Shown: positions 1-6,837 of the stretch, in pieces | Layout of the letters: the number at the start of each line of letters is the position of its first letter | How positions within the stretch are numbered: position 1 is the first letter of the stretch | Source: CAIUPE01 sp046092445 | Lineage (GTDB): Bacteria; Pseudomonadota; Alphaproteobacteria; Rhizobiales; Beijerinckiaceae | Length of the DNA stretch: 20,661 nucleotides | Direction of reading: 5' to 3' | Assembly: GCA_046092445.1 (NCBI GenBank) | Contig: JBJTDR010000104.1 | Coordinates: 1 to 20,661 of the forward strand | Position numbers and translations under genes: made by a program | The notes under the pieces: model-generated | Seen by the model: the letters and a program-made list of their open reading frames with translations, nothing else | Told to the model about the DNA's origin: nothing | The model's database searches: none

Positions 1-1470
1 TTACCCCACGCTTCCTTCAAGCGAGATCGAAATCAACTTCTGCGCTTCAACCGCGAATTCCATTGGCAATTGCTGCAACACGTCCTTCACAAATCCGTTG
101 ACGATCAGCGCCGTTGCCTCCTCGGCGGGAAGCCCGCGCTGGCGGCAGTAAAACAACTGGTCTTCGGAGATTTTCGACGTCGTCGCCTCATGCTCGAATA
201 TCGCGCTCGCATTCTTGCTTTCGAGATAGGGAACCGTATGCGCGCCGCACGTCTCGCCGATCAGAAGACTGTCGCAATTGGTGAAATTCCGCGCATTCGT
301 CGCCCTTTTATGCGCCGATACCTGCCCGCGATAGGTGTTCTGAGACCGTCCCGCGGAAATCCCCTTGGAAATGATCCGGCTCGTCGTATTCTTGCCGAGA
401 TGGATCATTTTGGTGCCGCTATCCACTTGCTGCATGCCGTTCGAGACTGCAATCGAATAGAATTCGCCCCGCGAACCATCGCCGCGCAAAATGCAGCTCG
501 GATATTTCCATGTGATCGCCGAACCAGTCTCAACCTGTGTCCAGCTGATCTTGGAATTCGCACCCCGGCAATCGCCCCGCTTGGTCACGAAATTATAGAT
601 CCCGCCCTTGCCCTCGGAATCGCCCGGATACCAGTTCTGGACGGTTGAATATTTGATCTCGGCATCATCCATCGCGACCAGTTCAACAACCGCCGCGTGC
701 AACTGGTTCTCGTCCCGCTGAGGGGCCGTGCAGCCCTCGAGGTAACTCACATAAGAGCCCTTTTCGGCGATGATCAGCGTCCGCTCGAACTGGCCGGTAT
801 TCTTCTCATTGATCCGGAAATAGGTCGATAATTCCATCGGGCAACGCACACCCTCGGGAATGTAGACAAAGGATCCGTCGGTGAATACGGCACAATTCAG
901 TGTTGCGTAGAAATTGTCCGTCGCCGGCACAACCGAACCGAGATATTCCCGCACCAATTCCGGATGATCTTTGATCGCTTCCGAGATCGAGCAGAAAATC
1001 ACGCCAGCCTTTTTCAACTCTTCCTTGAACGTCGTGACAACCGAAACCGAGTCAAACACAGCATCGACCGCAACCTTTGATGTCTGCACGCCGGCGAGAA
1101 TTTCCTGTTCGCGGAGCGGGATACCGAGTTTCTTGTAAGCATCGATAATCGCCGGATCGACTTCGTCCAGCGACTTCGGCGACGCATTTTTCTTCGGCGC
1201 AGCATAATAGTACGAGTCGCTGAAATCGATCTTCGGATACGAGACGCGCGCCCAGAACGGCTCAGTCATGGTCAGCCAACGGCGATAGGCATCAAGCCGC
1301 CACTCCAGCATCCATTCCGGTTCACCCTTCTTTCGCGAAATAAAGCGGACAATATCTTCCGACAGGCCCTTCGGTGCCTTGTCGACCTCGAGCTCAGTCG
1401 AAAACCCGTATTTATACTGGTCCACATCAAGTGCGCGAACTTGCTCGACCGTCTCTTTGACCGCTACCAT
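1..1470 (-). CDS. sufB: Fe-S cluster assembly scaffold protein SufB
   Basis: Cytosolic scaffold subunit of the SufBC2D complex, which assembles Fe-S clusters from sulfur delivered by a cysteine desulfurase. The 489-residue product has the usual SufB length. Its C-terminal core carries NCDSLLIGETCGAHT, EHEATTSKISEDQLFYC and RGLPAEEA. Cys399 and Glu428 align by eye with the functionally important Cys405 and Glu434 of E. coli SufB. The ATG start is well placed, with GGGAGA just upstream on the minus strand. It lies 76 bp downstream of a cysteine desulfurase gene on the same strand, as in the suf operons of many alphaproteobacteria; sufC and sufD would be expected beyond the left edge. The stop codon is the first triplet of the window, so the gene is complete. 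Confidence 0.97.
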   Translation of the reverse strand: MVAVKETVEQVRALDVDQYKYGFSTELEVDKAPKGLSEDIVRFISRKKGEPEWMLEWRLDAYRRWLTMTEPFWARVSYPKIDFSDSYYYAAPKKNASPKSLDEVDPAIIDAYKKLGIPLREQEILAGVQTSKVAVDAVFDSVSVVTTFKEELKKAGVIFCSISEAIKDHPELVREYLGSVVPATDNFYATLNCAVFTDGSFVYIPEGVRCPMELSTYFRINEKNTGQFERTLIIAEKGSYVSYLEGCTAPQRDENQLHAAVVELVAMDDAEIKYSTVQNWYPGDSEGKGGIYNFVTKRGDCRGANSKISWTQVETGSAITWKYPSCILRGDGSRGEFYSIAVSNGMQQVDSGTKMIHLGKNTTSRIISKGISAGRSQNTYRGQVSAHKRATNARNFTNCDSLLIGETCGAHTVPYLESKNASAIFEHEATTSKISEDQLFYCRQRGLPAEEATALIVNGFVKDVLQQLPMEFAVEAQKLISISLEGSVG

Positions 1471-1546
1471 TCATCTCTCCCGACATTCCGCCTTCGCGGG
1501 CCGACCTCTCGTTCGCTTCATGACATCCGCATCAGGCGATACACTT

Positions 1547-2734
1547 CTAAGCTGCATTCCGCCCGATCAGTTTTTCGCGCCCCGACCGCATTCGTTCGAA
1601 CACGGCGCGGAATCGGATCACATCCGCCTCGCTCGACGTCCACCCCGCACTCAACCGCAACGCACCCTTCGCAAAATCCGCCGTAATCCCCATGGCCTCA
1701 AGCACATGTGAGGGTTTTACCTTGCCCGAGGAGCAGGCGGAACCTGACGAAAGCGAAATTCCGGCCAGATCAAATTTCATCAGCGCCGTCTCCGCCGTCA
1801 GCCCGGGGACCGAAAACGCCACTGTATTCGGTAACCTCACCGAGCCCGCACCGAAAATCACCGCATCAGGCGCCAATTCCCTGATGGCAGTCTCGCAAGC
1901 GTTGCGAAGGACACCAAGTCGTCGGGCATCGGCATCAAGGTCCCGGAGAACCACCGAAGCCGCCGCGCCAAATCCCGCAATCCCCGCGACATTCTCGGTC
2001 CCTGAGCGCGCCCCGCGCTCCTGCCCGCCGCCGCGAAGCATCCGGTCGCCGATCACAATACCGCCCGAACGCAGCACAAGCGCACCCACACCCTGCGGCC
2101 CGCCGATCTTGTGTGCCGAGAGCGCGAGCATGTCTGCCCCGGCAGTCACCTGATCAATCGGCATCTTGCCTGCAACCTGCACCGCGTCGCAGTGCAAAAT
2201 GCCGCCATGCGCATGCACAATCGCCGCAATCGCAGCAATCGGTTGCACAATGCCCGTTTCGTTATTCGCCGCCTGCGCCGCCACAAGCACCCGCCCGCCC
2301 GTTGCCGAAATCACAGCTAGCCGCTCGGAAAGCCAGGCCTGATCAACCAGACCATTCGGCAAGACCGGGATGCGTTCCATCACGTCGCGTTCGAAACGCG
2401 CGCCCTCCAGCACACAGACATGCTCCACCGCACTCATGAGACAATGTGTGAACGGACGCCGGTCACCCCCGACTTCGAGCATAGGCGTTAGTGCCAGAAT
2501 ACTCGCTTCCGTCCCCCCGCTCGTAAAAATCACATCGCGCGACTGCGCTCCCGCAAGCAGTGCAACCTGATCCCGCGCCGTCTCGATCAGCGCATGCGCT
2601 GCCCGTCCCTCGCGATGCACCGAGGAAGGGTTGGCCGCATGGTCCAGCGCATCAAGCATCGCCGCGCGCGCCTCCGGGCGCAGCGGCGAGGTCGCATTAT
2701 GATCAAGATAGACACGTTCGACCGAAGCCACCAT
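1547..2734 (-). CDS. cysteine desulfurase (NifS/IscS-like, class I)
   Basis: PLP enzyme that takes sulfur from L-cysteine as a persulfide and passes it to the Suf scaffold. The 395-residue protein starts MVASVERVYLDHNATSPLRP, the typical aminotransferase class V opening. Visible key residues are His105 (SAVEHVCV, stacking on PLP), Asp183/Gln186 (HCDAVQ), Lys209 in ALSAHKIGG (PLP Schiff base) and Cys334 in SSGSACSSGKVKPSHVL (catalytic cysteine). This extended active-cysteine loop is of the IscS/NifS type rather than the short SufS type. It is the first gene of the minus-strand unit and precedes sufB, so Suf sulfur supply is its likely job. The ribosome binding site is weak (GGA before ATG). 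In rhizobial suf operons a second, SufS-type desulfurase often follows further downstream, outside this window. Confidence 0.95.
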   Translation of the reverse strand: MVASVERVYLDHNATSPLRPEARAAMLDALDHAANPSSVHREGRAAHALIETARDQVALLAGAQSRDVIFTSGGTEASILALTPMLEVGGDRRPFTHCLMSAVEHVCVLEGARFERDVMERIPVLPNGLVDQAWLSERLAVISATGGRVLVAAQAANNETGIVQPIAAIAAIVHAHGGILHCDAVQVAGKMPIDQVTAGADMLALSAHKIGGPQGVGALVLRSGGIVIGDRMLRGGGQERGARSGTENVAGIAGFGAAASVVLRDLDADARRLGVLRNACETAIRELAPDAVIFGAGSVRLPNTVAFSVPGLTAETALMKFDLAGISLSSGSACSSGKVKPSHVLEAMGITADFAKGALRLSAGWTSSEADVIRFRAVFERMRSGREKLIGRNAA

Positions 2735-3017
2735 CCAATTCCATCATCAACACCGTCACGACTCTGGGAGCCACCCGACGAAACACAACGCAATGAGAGG
2801 GAAATGCTTGCATTTGCCCCCCGCAACTGTGCTAAGTGCCCATGTCTTTCCGTTGCACCGCAGTTTTGCAGCAGTACGCCGGAAATGGCCTGCCGGTTCT
2901 TAGAACCATTCTAAGTGTTATTTGACGATGGTACACTGCCGAGTCAAGCGGGGTGGCCGTTTGTTGTGCCGAGGATCCGGTTGTTGATCGATAAGAAGTA
3001 TTATGAAGGGTGCATGA
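2735..3017. promoter_or_regulatory. divergent control region between suf operon and alpha/beta hydrolase
   Basis: Gene-free 283-bp gap between two divergently transcribed genes. It holds the Irr-like palindrome described separately and a repeat of CTAAGTG at 2832 and 2911. A TTGACG at 2922-2927 could be a -35 element for the plus-strand gene, but no convincing -10 follows at 16-18 bp. I could not fix a promoter for the suf side. No small gene is supported here. Confidence 0.6.
2899..2915. promoter_or_regulatory. Irr-type iron control element (ICE-like palindrome)
   Basis: CTTAGAA-CCA-TTCTAAG is a perfect 7-3-7 inverted repeat. It closely resembles the ICE motif bound by the haem-responsive regulator Irr in rhizobia (TTTAGAA/TTCTAAA half sites, as I recall the consensus). 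An overlapping second palindrome, GGTTCT-T-AGAACC at 2895-2907, means three half sites lie in a row. It sits 165 bp upstream of the cysteine desulfurase start and 103 bp upstream of the hydrolase start, so it could act on either. Control of suf genes by iron regulators is established in this group; its use here is inferred. Confidence 0.6.
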
Positions 3018-3671
3018 ATGCCTGAAGTCATCTTTGCGGGACCCGCCGGGCGGATCGAAGGCCGCTATAATCAATCAAAATCCAAAGGCGCCCCGATCGC
3101 GATCATCCTGCACCCGCACCCGCAATTCGGCGGCACGATGAACAACCAGATCGTCTATGCCCTCTATTACGCGTTTCTCGAACGCGGATTCTCGACCCTT
3201 CGCTTCAATTTCCGCGGCGTCGGCCGAAGCCAGGGCGCGTTCGATCACGGTCAGGGCGAATTGTCGGACGCCGCAACAGCGCTCGATTGGGCGCAAGCCA
3301 TCAATCCGGACGCCCGCGCCTGCTGGATCACCGGCATCTCCTTCGGCGCATGGATCGGCATGCAGCTTCTGATGCGCCGCCCCGAGATCGAGGGTTTCAT
3401 CTCGATCGCCGCACCCGCCAACCGGTTCGATTTCACCTTCCTGGCCCCCTGCCCGTCCTCGGGCCTCTTCGTACATGGCTCGCATGACCGCGTAGCTCCT
3501 GCCAAAGACGTGATCCCGATCATCGAGAAGGTCAAAACCCAAAAGGGCATCCGGCTCGAACACCAGATGGTCGAGGGCGCAAACCACTTCTTCGAAAACA
3601 AGGTCGATGACCTCATGGTCCTCGTCAATACCTATCTCGACAAGCGCCTCGGCCCGAAGGAAGTCGAATAA
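3018..3671 (+). CDS. alpha/beta hydrolase, small suf-linked family
   Basis: Predicted cytosolic serine hydrolase of 217 residues without a signal peptide. The alpha/beta fold is clear: HPHPQFGGTMNN near residue 32 (oxyanion region), the nucleophile elbow GISFG with Ser108, Asp157 in VHGSHDRVAP and His190 in GANHFF complete a plausible triad. Substrate is unknown; the family contains esterases and dienelactone-hydrolase-like enzymes. The ATG is preceded by GAAGGG at good spacing, and it is chosen over a nearby out-of-frame ATG at 3014. The gene diverges from the cysteine desulfurase-sufB unit, an arrangement I recall as conserved in many Hyphomicrobiales, which suggests a co-regulated but undefined role. 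Confidence 0.9.
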   Translation: MPEVIFAGPAGRIEGRYNQSKSKGAPIAIILHPHPQFGGTMNNQIVYALYYAFLERGFSTLRFNFRGVGRSQGAFDHGQGELSDAATALDWAQAINPDARACWITGISFGAWIGMQLLMRRPEIEGFISIAAPANRFDFTFLAPCPSSGLFVHGSHDRVAPAKDVIPIIEKVKTQKGIRLEHQMVEGANHFFENKVDDLMVLVNTYLDKRLGPKEVE

Positions 3672-3685
3672 AGTCACAAAACGAC

Positions 3686-3695
3686 GGCAATTGCC
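3686..3695. repeat. 10-bp perfect palindrome between hydrolase and lysR gene
   Basis: GGCAATTGCC lies in the 54-bp gap before the LysR gene. It may be a short operator or chance; there is no T tract, so it is not an intrinsic terminator. Confidence 0.25.
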
Positions 3696-3725
3696 TGCCT
3701 ACTCCTCTAAGGCTAAAACAGTGCA

Positions 3726-4616
3726 ATGGTCATCAAGCAGTTCGCCTATCTCGTCGCACTCGCCCGCGAAAAGCATTTCGCCCGGGCGGCGAAGGCCTGC
3801 AACGTGTCGCAGCCGACCTTGTCAGGCGCAATCCGGCAGCTTGAGGAGGAGCTGGGCGTCCCCCTCGTCGAGCGCGGCCACCGTTTCACGGGGCTGACCG
3901 CCGAAGGCGAGACGATCCTTGCCCACGCCAAACGCATCCTCGCCGAAGTCGACACCATGGCGCAATCCATCGGAGATGTGCGGCAAGGCTTGAAAGGCCG
4001 CCTCCGCATCGGCGCCATCCCCACCGCCCTGCCCCTCGTCGCCCAGATCACCGGCCCCTTCTCGGAGCGTTTTCCCGCCGTTACCCTCGCCGTCCTGTCC
4101 ATGACCTCGACCGCCATTCAGGATGCCATCGACAATTTCGATATCGATGTCGGCATCACCTATCTCGACAATGAACCGCTTGAGCGTGTCATCTCCAAAC
4201 CGCTTTACGCCGAAACCTACGTCCTTCTCACCCGCGCCGACAGCGCGCTGGCAAGCCGCGAGACAATCGGCTGGCAGGAGGCCGCAACGCTCAATCTCTG
4301 CCTTCTGACCCCCGACATGCAGAACCGCCGCATTCTCGACGGCATTTTCCGCTCGGTCGGCAAGGCGCCGCATCCGGTCATGGAAACAAATTCGATCTTC
4401 AATCTCTGCTCGCACGCCGCCGTTCCCGGCTGGGTCAGCATTGTGCCGTCGCAATTGCCGCGATTCTTCGGCATCCCCGCGGGCCTCAAAGCGCTCCGCC
4501 TCGTCGACCCCGCAGCCTCGCGCTCGGTAGGTCTCATCATGGCGGATCGCCAACCTCAAGCGCCCCTTGCCCGCAGCCTGTTCGCACTCTCCACGCCGCT
4601 CGACGCCGAGGCCTGA
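3726..4616 (+). CDS. fdsR: LysR-family transcriptional regulator, likely activator of formate dehydrogenase operon
   Basis: DNA-binding regulator of 296 residues, the usual LysR length. An N-terminal winged helix-turn-helix is visible at about residues 2-60 (FARAAKACNVSQPTLSGAIR, then QLEEELGVPLVERG). A substrate-binding domain of the periplasmic-binding-protein fold fills residues 90-290. It sits directly upstream of the formate dehydrogenase operon on the same strand, 130 bp away, and that gap contains two T-N11-A palindromes. This placement matches FdsR-like regulators known beside fds operons in methylotrophs and Cupriavidus. The symbol rests on context; the effector (formate is the obvious candidate) is not visible in sequence. 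No strong ribosome binding site precedes the ATG (TAAGG is about 13 bases away), which would fit low expression. Confidence 0.85.
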   Translation: MVIKQFAYLVALAREKHFARAAKACNVSQPTLSGAIRQLEEELGVPLVERGHRFTGLTAEGETILAHAKRILAEVDTMAQSIGDVRQGLKGRLRIGAIPTALPLVAQITGPFSERFPAVTLAVLSMTSTAIQDAIDNFDIDVGITYLDNEPLERVISKPLYAETYVLLTRADSALASRETIGWQEAATLNLCLLTPDMQNRRILDGIFRSVGKAPHPVMETNSIFNLCSHAAVPGWVSIVPSQLPRFFGIPAGLKALRLVDPAASRSVGLIMADRQPQAPLARSLFALSTPLDAEA

Positions 4617-4647
4617 GCGTCCGTTTTATCCATCTCGATTCCGCTAA

Positions 4648-4683
4648 ATCTAATTAATCGGAATTTCCGATGAATTATTAGAT
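4648..4683. promoter_or_regulatory. LysR-type operator 1 (T-N11-A palindrome) upstream of fdsG
   Basis: The core at 4657-4671 is ATCGGAA-T-TTCCGAT, a perfect 7-1-7 inverted repeat that includes T4658-N11-A4670, the canonical LysR-family contact pattern. It is framed by an outer inverted repeat, ATCTAAT (4648-4654) and ATTAGAT (4677-4683). No T tract follows, so a terminator reading is unlikely. Position (about 80 bp before fdsG) suits the distal recognition site of a LysR activator. Confidence 0.6.
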
Positions 4684-4692
4684 AAAACCTAT

Positions 4693-4707
4693 TTGATCAC
4701 CGATCAA
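4693..4707. promoter_or_regulatory. LysR-type operator 2 (T-N11-A palindrome) upstream of fdsG
   Basis: TTGATC-ACC-GATCAA is a perfect 6-3-6 inverted repeat containing T4694-N11-A4706. Its centre lies 36 bp from that of operator 1, and it is nearer the likely -35 region, as expected for the activation subsite of a LysR regulator. Confidence 0.5.
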
Positions 4708-4735
4708 GAATGGACTACGAGAACTCGATAAAAGT

Positions 4736-4741
4736 TATAAG
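4736..4741 (+). promoter_or_regulatory. possible -10 element of the fds operon
   Basis: TATAAG resembles a -10 box, with no good -35 at 17 bp (TGGACT lies at 4711-4716, 19 bp away). A weak -35 would fit an activator-dependent promoter. It is only 6 bp before the first ATG of fdsG, so if it is used, translation would begin at a later ATG (4759, 4771 or 4780) or the message would be nearly leaderless. Confidence 0.3.
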
Positions 4742-4746
4742 CGTTC

Positions 4747-5268
4747 ATGAATCTGGACATGGGACACGGGATGGAATCGATGAGCTGGGACGAGGCAGTA
4801 GCAACGTCAATCGTCAATGAGCACAGACATTTGGCGGGCGCAACCCTCCCGATCCTGCACGCTTTGCAGGAAAATTTCGGCTATATCGACCGCGCTGCCA
4901 TTCCCCTGATTGCCGAGGCGCTCAACGTCTCGAAAGCCGAAGTGCTCGGCACCATCACCTTCTACCATGATTTCCGCTCTGAGCCCGCCGGCCGCCGCGT
5001 CATCAAGCTCTGCCGTGCCGAAGCCTGTCAGGCCGTCGGGTGCGAGGCGCTCGTCGATCACGCCGCCCGCGAGCATCATCTCGCGATTGACTCCACCAGT
5101 GCCGACGGCGCTGTCACCTTTGAAACCATTTATTGCCTCGGCAATTGCGCGCTCGGTCCTGCCGCCCTCGTCGATGGCGAGCTTGTCGCGCGCCTCACAC
5201 CTGAAAAACTCTCAGCACTCTGCGATGGCAGGTCCGTTCAGGAGATCGTCAAGGGAGCCTTGTCATGA
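4747..5268 (+). CDS. fdsG: NAD-dependent formate dehydrogenase gamma subunit FdsG (NuoE-like)
   Basis: Small electron-transfer subunit of the soluble NAD-dependent molybdenum formate dehydrogenase. The 173-residue protein is homologous to the 24-kDa (NuoE) subunit of complex I. An N-terminal helical part (LPILHALQENFGYID, AIPLIAEALNVSKAEVLGTITFY in two stretches) precedes a thioredoxin-like domain with the [2Fe-2S] ligands Cys89, Cys94, Cys130 and Cys134 (CRAEAC and CLGNC). The start is uncertain: in-frame ATGs occur at 4747, 4759, 4771 and 4780, and the later two have GGG/GGA-rich sequence in front. The stop overlaps fdsB by 4 bp (ATGA), so translation is probably coupled. First gene of the fds operon. 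Confidence 0.95.
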   Translation: MNLDMGHGMESMSWDEAVATSIVNEHRHLAGATLPILHALQENFGYIDRAAIPLIAEALNVSKAEVLGTITFYHDFRSEPAGRRVIKLCRAEACQAVGCEALVDHAAREHHLAIDSTSADGAVTFETIYCLGNCALGPAALVDGELVARLTPEKLSALCDGRSVQEIVKGALS

Positions 5269-6827
5269 GCGCCGCACTCCGGATCTATGTTCCCATTGAC
5301 GCTGCAGCCCTCTCGGTCGGCGCCGATGCTGTAGCCGCCCACATTGCCATCGAGGCAGCAAAGCGCGGTGCTGCCGTCGAGATCATCCGTAACGGCTCTC
5401 GCGGCATGCTCTGGCTCGAACCGCTCGTCGAGGTCGAAACCCCGTCGGGCCGCGTCGCCTATGGCCCCGTCACCGTGTCGGATGTCGCCTCCCTGTTCGA
5501 TGCAAATTTCCTCACTGGCGGCGCGCATAAACTCGGCCATGGCCTCACCGACGAGATGGACTGGATGAAGCGCCAAAACCGCTTCACCTTCGCCCGCGTC
5601 GGTGTCATCGATCCGCTGTCGCTCGATGCCTACCGCGCCCATGGCGGCTTCAAAGGGCTTGAGAAAGCCATTGCCATTGGCGGTGCCGCAACCGTTGAAG
5701 AGGTTCGCGTCTCCGGCCTGCGTGGTCGCGGCGGTGCCGGCTTCCCGACGGGCATCAAATGGAAAACCGTTCACGACGCCAAGGGTGACCAGAAATATAT
5801 CGTCTGCAACGCCGATGAAGGCGATAGCGGCACTTTTGCCGACCGCATGTTGATGGAAGGCGACCCCTTCACCCTGATCGAGGGCATGACGATTGCCGCC
5901 GTCGCTGTCGGGGCAACGCAAGGCTTCATCTATCTCCGTTCCGAATATCCGCACGCCTTCCGCACGCTGCAAACCGTAATCCGCCTCGCCGAGCGCTCAG
6001 GCATTCTCGGCAAGTCCGTTCTCGGCTCCGGCCACGCCTTCCACCTCGAAGTCCGCCTCGGTGCGGGCGCCTATATTTGCGGCGAGGAAACCTCCCTGCT
6101 CGAAAGCCTCGAGGGCAAGCGCGGCATCGTCCGCGCCAAGCCGCCGATCCCGGCGCTGCAAGGGCTTTTCGGCAAACCCACCATCGTCAACAATGTCATC
6201 TCGCTCTCAAGCGTGCCATGGATTTTGGCCAATGGCGGCGCGGCCTATGCTGCCCACGGCCTCAACCGGTCGCTCGGCACCCTTCCCGTCCAGATCGCGG
6301 GCAACGTCAAGCGCGGCGGCCTCGCCGAACTCGATTTCGGTATTTCCGTCCGCGACATCATCGAAGGTCTCGGCGGCGGCACCCTGAGCGGTCGCCCGAT
6401 CCGCGCCGTTCAGGTCGGTGGCCCGCTCGGCGCCTATATCCCGAACGATCTGCTCGACACCCCGATGGATTACGAGGCGCTCGCCTCGATCCGCGCCATG
6501 CTCGGCCATGGCGGCTTCGTCGTGTTCGACGACACGGTCGATATGGCCAAGCAGGCCCGTTTCGCCTTCGCCTTCTGCGCCAAGGAATCGTGCGGCAAAT
6601 GCACCCCGTGCCGCATCGGCGCGACACGCGGTGTCGAAACCATGGACCGCATCATCGCAGGCCATGAGCCTGAGAAGAATATCACTGTCCTGCGCGATCT
6701 CGGCAAGCTCATGACCGATGCCTCGCTCTGCGCCATGGGCGGCCTCACCCCGATGCCTGTCCTGAGTGCGCTGAACCATTTCCCTGAAGATTTTGACCGC
6801 GCAGCACACAAGCTGGCGGCAGAGTAA
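5265..6827 (+). CDS. fdsB: NAD-dependent formate dehydrogenase beta subunit FdsB (diaphorase, NuoF-like)
   Basis: Diaphorase subunit that binds FMN, passes electrons to NAD+ and forms the NADH-producing end of the FdsABGD complex. The 520 residues comprise an N-terminal thioredoxin-like extension of about 110 residues and a NuoF core. Visible are GLRGRGGAGFPTG (151-163, NAD/FMN site), CNADEGDSGTF (181-191) and GAGAYICGEETSLLESLEGK (267-285). The [4Fe-4S] ligands are Cys443, Cys446 and Cys449 (SCGKCTPCR) plus Cys489. Length and domain order match FdsB of Rhodobacter and Cupriavidus. It overlaps fdsG by 4 bp and is followed by fdsA after 10 bp containing a clean AAGGAG. Confidence 0.97.
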   Translation: MSAALRIYVPIDAAALSVGADAVAAHIAIEAAKRGAAVEIIRNGSRGMLWLEPLVEVETPSGRVAYGPVTVSDVASLFDANFLTGGAHKLGHGLTDEMDWMKRQNRFTFARVGVIDPLSLDAYRAHGGFKGLEKAIAIGGAATVEEVRVSGLRGRGGAGFPTGIKWKTVHDAKGDQKYIVCNADEGDSGTFADRMLMEGDPFTLIEGMTIAAVAVGATQGFIYLRSEYPHAFRTLQTVIRLAERSGILGKSVLGSGHAFHLEVRLGAGAYICGEETSLLESLEGKRGIVRAKPPIPALQGLFGKPTIVNNVISLSSVPWILANGGAAYAAHGLNRSLGTLPVQIAGNVKRGGLAELDFGISVRDIIEGLGGGTLSGRPIRAVQVGGPLGAYIPNDLLDTPMDYEALASIRAMLGHGGFVVFDDTVDMAKQARFAFAFCAKESCGKCTPCRIGATRGVETMDRIIAGHEPEKNITVLRDLGKLMTDASLCAMGGLTPMPVLSALNHFPEDFDRAAHKLAAE

Positions 6828-6837
6828 GGAGAGCACC

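Noticed and set aside
3822..4559. Minus-strand open frame opposite the lysR gene
   Set aside because: Shadow frame of a clear LysR coding sequence; no recognisable domain or ribosome binding site.
4648..4683. Intrinsic terminator after the lysR gene
   Set aside because: The palindrome is not followed by a T tract on the plus strand and has the T-N11-A pattern of a LysR operator.
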